Below, in pieces: positions 61,135 to 64,000 of a stretch of DNA of 64,000 bases. The position numbers and the translations under genes were made by a program. This stretch comes from Incurvaria masculella (taxonomy: Eukaryota > Arthropoda > Insecta > Lepidoptera > Incurvariidae), in NCBI GenBank assembly GCA_946894095.1, contig OX335665.1, forward strand, positions 5,776,001 through 5,840,000. Direction: 5' to 3'. The first letter of the stretch is position 1. Every line of letters starts with the position of its first letter. The notes beneath the pieces were generated by a model, which was not told where the DNA came from, searched no databases, and saw nothing but the letters and a program-made list of their open reading frames with translations.

Positions 61135-64000
61135 TTAAATCCTTCTACTGCCGATAGCAGGAGGCTTTAAATCTTTTACGTGCCATCTACCGGCAATAGG
61201 TTTATTATTCATGTCCGCAAGAACGTAAATGAGAGGCGTAATTTTCTGAAGTACTTTGCACTTCTCGTACTTAGGAGCCAGTTTTGTAGTGAAGTACGCA
61301 CCTGCGTCACTCTGTTTATACAGTTTTCTCCAAACTACATCACCTACGTTGAATTCAGCTACTGTGCGTCTTAAGTCATAGCGCTGCTTGCTCCTATCGT
61401 GCGCAGTATGCAATGCCTTTTGCACCTGGTCGAAAATAACCGAGAGAGTACCAAGATTTTCCGCATATATATCGCGAGGCGAACAGACTATGTCCGTCTC
61501 GTCCGTCTGTGAGTTACCATAAATGGAACCGTCTATGACCAATTCCCTACCATAAACAAGGAAGGCTGGAGTGAACCCTGTGGTTTCATTTACGGAATTA
61601 TTAATTGCGAAATTAATCTTGGTAAGGTTTTCGTCCCATGAGCGGTGATCGTCACCTACAAAGGTGGAAATGGCTGCAACAATAGTACCGTTGTACCGTT
61701 CCACTGTGTTCACTTGCGGATGGTAACGAGCCGTAAAGTGAATTTGTGGCACCCTATAAGCTTTCAGAAAGTTATCCATTTGTTTGCTGATGAATTGCGA
61801 ACCATTGTCCAAAATTATGGTACGCGGAATACCGTGTACTAAAAACACTTCATTTTCCAAATGTTCAACTATTTTTGAAGCTACAGCTTTACGTAAGGGA
61901 AATATTTCACAATATTTACTGAAACAACACGTAACTACAAGTATGTGTTGATGACGACGTCTCGTCATTGGTAATGGGCCAATAAGATCGATGCTGATTG
62001 CTTGCCAGGGACGCGTACAAACTTTCGGGTCTCCCATAAGACCTAGTGGGGCCCGCTTAGAGTGTTTGTGTGCCTGACAGGTATCACATTTGCCAATAAA
62101 ATTAACGACGTCACGGTACATTCCAGGCCAATGGTACCTTAGTGACAAACGCTTATGGGTTTTAAAAATTCCCAAATGACCAGCAGTAGGTACTGAGTGG
62201 TTTTCGTTAATAATGTCCGTGCGCTCGTCCGCCGAAACAACAAGTTTCCAGTCGAACTCTTCGGTCAGCCCAAACTTTCCCGCGCAGTATCGATAGAGTT
62301 TGCCATCTTTTATAGTATAGTTTGGGAAGCTATGGGGTGACCGCTGGACTTTAATAATTAAGTTGTTGTACCAAGCGTCTGTGCCACCGGCTGAAATGGC
62401 CGCGACCGGGACAGAACGCGACAGGCCATCTGGAACTACATTAAGGGTACCCTTACGGTGAATAATTTCAATATTGAAAGATGATAGCCTGACGCCCCAC
62501 CTGGCTAGTCTGCCAGTTGGGCTGTCCAGGTTGAGGAACCACTTTAAACTGGAATGGTCTGTGTAAACTGTTGTCTTGTGTCCATTTTCGATGTAGCACC
62601 TCCAGTGTTCGAGTGCTGAGATCACACTAAGTGCCTCTCTCTCAGTAGCGGAGTAATTCTGTTCCTGCTTGCTGAGGGAGCGGCTCATGTACGCCACTGG
62701 GTGCTCTTGGCCTTTAATGGTCTGACACAACATTCCGCCTAATCCATACCCAGAACTGTCGCAATGAATACTGAATGGCATGTCATAGGACGGACAAGAC
62801 AAAACAGGCGCACTCGAGAGAGCGACTTTAAGTTGTTGAAAAGCTGACTCAGCAGCTTCCGACCAGTGAAATGTAGGAGAACCTTTCTTGGTGGAGGTTA
62901 ATTTATTTAATGGACCAGCAATGGTCGCAAAGTTTGGAATAAATCGTCGGTGATAACCGACTGTACCTAAAAATATTTTTACTTCCTTTCTTGAGGTGGG
63001 AGCTGGATAGTCGATGATGGCTCGCACCTTCTCTGGGTCTGGGCGTAGGCCATACTCGTCAACCAAAAACCCAAGGTATTTAAGTTCCTTTCTGAAGAAT
63101 TGTGATTTTTCCCTGTTAATAGTTAGGTTTGCTTTATGTAAGGTATCCTTGACTTTTAAGAGAAGCTGCAAATGCTCCTTAAAATTTTCTGACACAATAA
63201 TAATATCGTCAAGGTAGCAAAACACTTTATTATTAAATTCCGGACCAAATAATCTGTCCATTAGTCTTTGTTGTCGCGCTGGCGCACCTGTGAGTCCGAA
63301 GGCAACAACTTTAAATTGGAATAAGCCCCTATTGGCCACTGAAAAGGCAGTCTTTTCACGGTCCTCTTTAGCTATCGGTATTTGCCAAAACGCAGAACTA
63401 AGATCAATACTGGATAAGTATTTAGCGTCCCTAAGACTATCTAGGATATGTGTAATGTTTGGGAGCGCGTAAGCATCTTTTTTAGTTACAGAGTTAAGCT
63501 TACGGCTATCTAAGCAAAAACGCCATCTGCCGTCCTTCTTTGGAATCAGCAATACGGGCGAGTTCCATGGACTCTCGCTTGGTTCAACCACGTCTAATTC
63601 CAACATTTTGTCAAGCTCATCATACAAGGCCTTAGTTTTAACTGGACTCAATCGGTAATAACATTGCCTGATGGGCGGGCCCTCAGTATCGATCTTATGT
63701 TCGACCAGCGAGGTTCGACCTAAACCAACACGTTCGGCAGATATTGAATTAAATTGTTCAATGATATTGTCCGCTAAGGTTCTTTCCTGTGTGCTAAGGG
63801 CATGGTAATGTGACAGCTTCCCGCTAGATGTCGCTTCTGTGACCGTCGACGAATATTCGTCACCAGAATGAAAACTAACAACATTAGCAAGTAATTCAGG
63901 TGCAAGGTCGAATGCCTTCCAAAAATTAACACCTAGTATTAATTTGTCTTTAATTCCAGGGATTATCATGAAATTAATAAGTTGAATTTTGTGATTAAAT
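61135..64000 (-). CDS. Ty3/gypsy Pol (protease end, RT, RNase H, integrase), partial
   Basis: An open frame of 944 codons from ATG 63969; it is also open upstream to the window edge (QLINF before MIIPGIKDK), so the ATG is internal. Numbering from 63969: protease C-terminus LILGVNFWKAF (about 11-21); RT about 110-300 with LLIPKKDGRWRFCLDSRKLN, FGLTGAPARQQRLMDRLFG and the catalytic YLDDIIIV (about 250); RNase H starting FSIHCDSSGYGLGGML (about 395), with YTDHSSLKWFL. The integrase HHCC region runs HLGIFKTHKRLSLRYHW to CDTCQAHK (about 596-630), with DDE residues in ISIDLIGPLP (about 660), IILDNGSQF (about 720) and VERYNG (about 753). The stop is at 61137-61135. No break is visible and no envelope ORF follows, so pol may be functional. 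Confidence 0.94.
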   Translation of the reverse strand, partial: FNHKIQLINFMIIPGIKDKLILGVNFWKAFDLAPELLANVVSFHSGDEYSSTVTEATSSGKLSHYHALSTQERTLADNIIEQFNSISAERVGLGRTSLVEHKIDTEGPPIRQCYYRLSPVKTKALYDELDKMLELDVVEPSESPWNSPVLLIPKKDGRWRFCLDSRKLNSVTKKDAYALPNITHILDSLRDAKYLSSIDLSSAFWQIPIAKEDREKTAFSVANRGLFQFKVVAFGLTGAPARQQRLMDRLFGPEFNNKVFCYLDDIIIVSENFKEHLQLLLKVKDTLHKANLTINREKSQFFRKELKYLGFLVDEYGLRPDPEKVRAIIDYPAPTSRKEVKIFLGTVGYHRRFIPNFATIAGPLNKLTSTKKGSPTFHWSEAAESAFQQLKVALSSAPVLSCPSYDMPFSIHCDSSGYGLGGMLCQTIKGQEHPVAYMSRSLSKQEQNYSATEREALSVISALEHWRCYIENGHKTTVYTDHSSLKWFLNLDSPTGRLARWGVRLSSFNIEIIHRKGTLNVVPDGLSRSVPVAAISAGGTDAWYNNLIIKVQRSPHSFPNYTIKDGKLYRYCAGKFGLTEEFDWKLVVSADERTDIINENHSVPTAGHLGIFKTHKRLSLRYHWPGMYRDVVNFIGKCDTCQAHKHSKRAPLGLMGDPKVCTRPWQAISIDLIGPLPMTRRRHQHILVVTCCFSKYCEIFPLRKAVASKIVEHLENEVFLVHGIPRTIILDNGSQFISKQMDNFLKAYRVPQIHFTARYHPQVNTVERYNGTIVAAISTFVGDDHRSWDENLTKINFAINNSVNETTGFTPAFLVYGRELVIDGSIYGNSQTDETDIVCSPRDIYAENLGTLSVIFDQVQKALHTAHDRSKQRYDLRRTVAEFNVGDVVWRKLYKQSDAGAYFTTKLAPKYEKCKVLQKITPLIYVLADMNNKPIAGRWHVKDLKPPAIGSRRI

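Larger units (their letters stand above)
59451..64000 (-). mobile_element. Ty3/gypsy LTR retrotransposon, cut by the window edge
   Basis: The minus strand holds protease C-terminus, RT, RNase H and integrase (61135-64000), a purine tract (60472-60481) and a candidate 3' LTR (59451-60468). The 5' LTR, gag and most of protease lie beyond 64000. Confidence 0.9.

Overview
The window is nuclear DNA of an insect, most likely a moth or butterfly. It is AT-rich and packed with transposons of kinds common in Lepidoptera: a copia element, a BEL/Pao element, a Ty3/gypsy element, fragments of several non-LTR clades, TTAA-flanked MITEs, a PIF/Harbinger remnant, a Helitron-like piece, and SINEs with tRNA- or 5S-derived heads. 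The species assignment is inference. No bacterial or organellar features are present.

Host genes occupy little of the window and all lie on the + strand in the first 17 kb. (1) The last three coding exons of NACA, the alpha subunit of the nascent-polypeptide-associated complex, lie at 379-597, 2863-3024 and 4768-4782. All junctions are phase 0, and the last exon is only 15 nt. (2) An intronless EF-hand protein with a long acidic N-terminus lies at 7956-8975, preceded by a 57-codon ORF that may share its transcript. (3) A first coding exon at 16686-16746 belongs to an acyl-CoA-binding-domain protein of the ACBD4/5 type. No further exon of that gene was recognised, so its first intron may cover the remaining 47 kb.

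Layout. 1-5.2 kb: NACA, with introns full of retrotransposon pieces and MITEs. 5.2-9 kb: repeats and the EF-hand gene. 9-16.3 kb: a MITE nested in a copy of itself, then a copia element (11779-15607) inside an older TIR element. 16.3-30 kb: the ACBD exon followed by SINEs, nested MITEs and short non-LTR fragments. 30-32.4 kb: a Jockey-like fragment inside a MITE. 32.5-39.1 kb: an apparently intact BEL/Pao element on the minus strand. 39.6-46.7 kb: a minisatellite, then a CR1/L2-type element inside a SINE, with a 2389-bp tandem duplication that shows no differences. 48-50.2 kb: a decayed RTE-like element. 50.5-51.5 kb: a short PIF/Harbinger derivative with TTA target duplication. 51.6-52.5 kb: direct repeats and a palindrome with 185-bp arms. 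52.6-59.4 kb: more MITEs, a Helitron-like piece and SINEs. 59.45-64 kb: a Ty3/gypsy element on the minus strand, cut by the window edge.

The strongest leads are the SINE family with two unrelated Pol III heads on one body, the copia copy with identical LTRs but a broken pol, the intact BEL/Pao element, the zero-divergence tandem duplication, the two large inverted repeats, and the unrecognised EF-hand gene with its upstream ORF. Repeat family letters (A-P, SINE S) are local labels; identity with published families was not checked.
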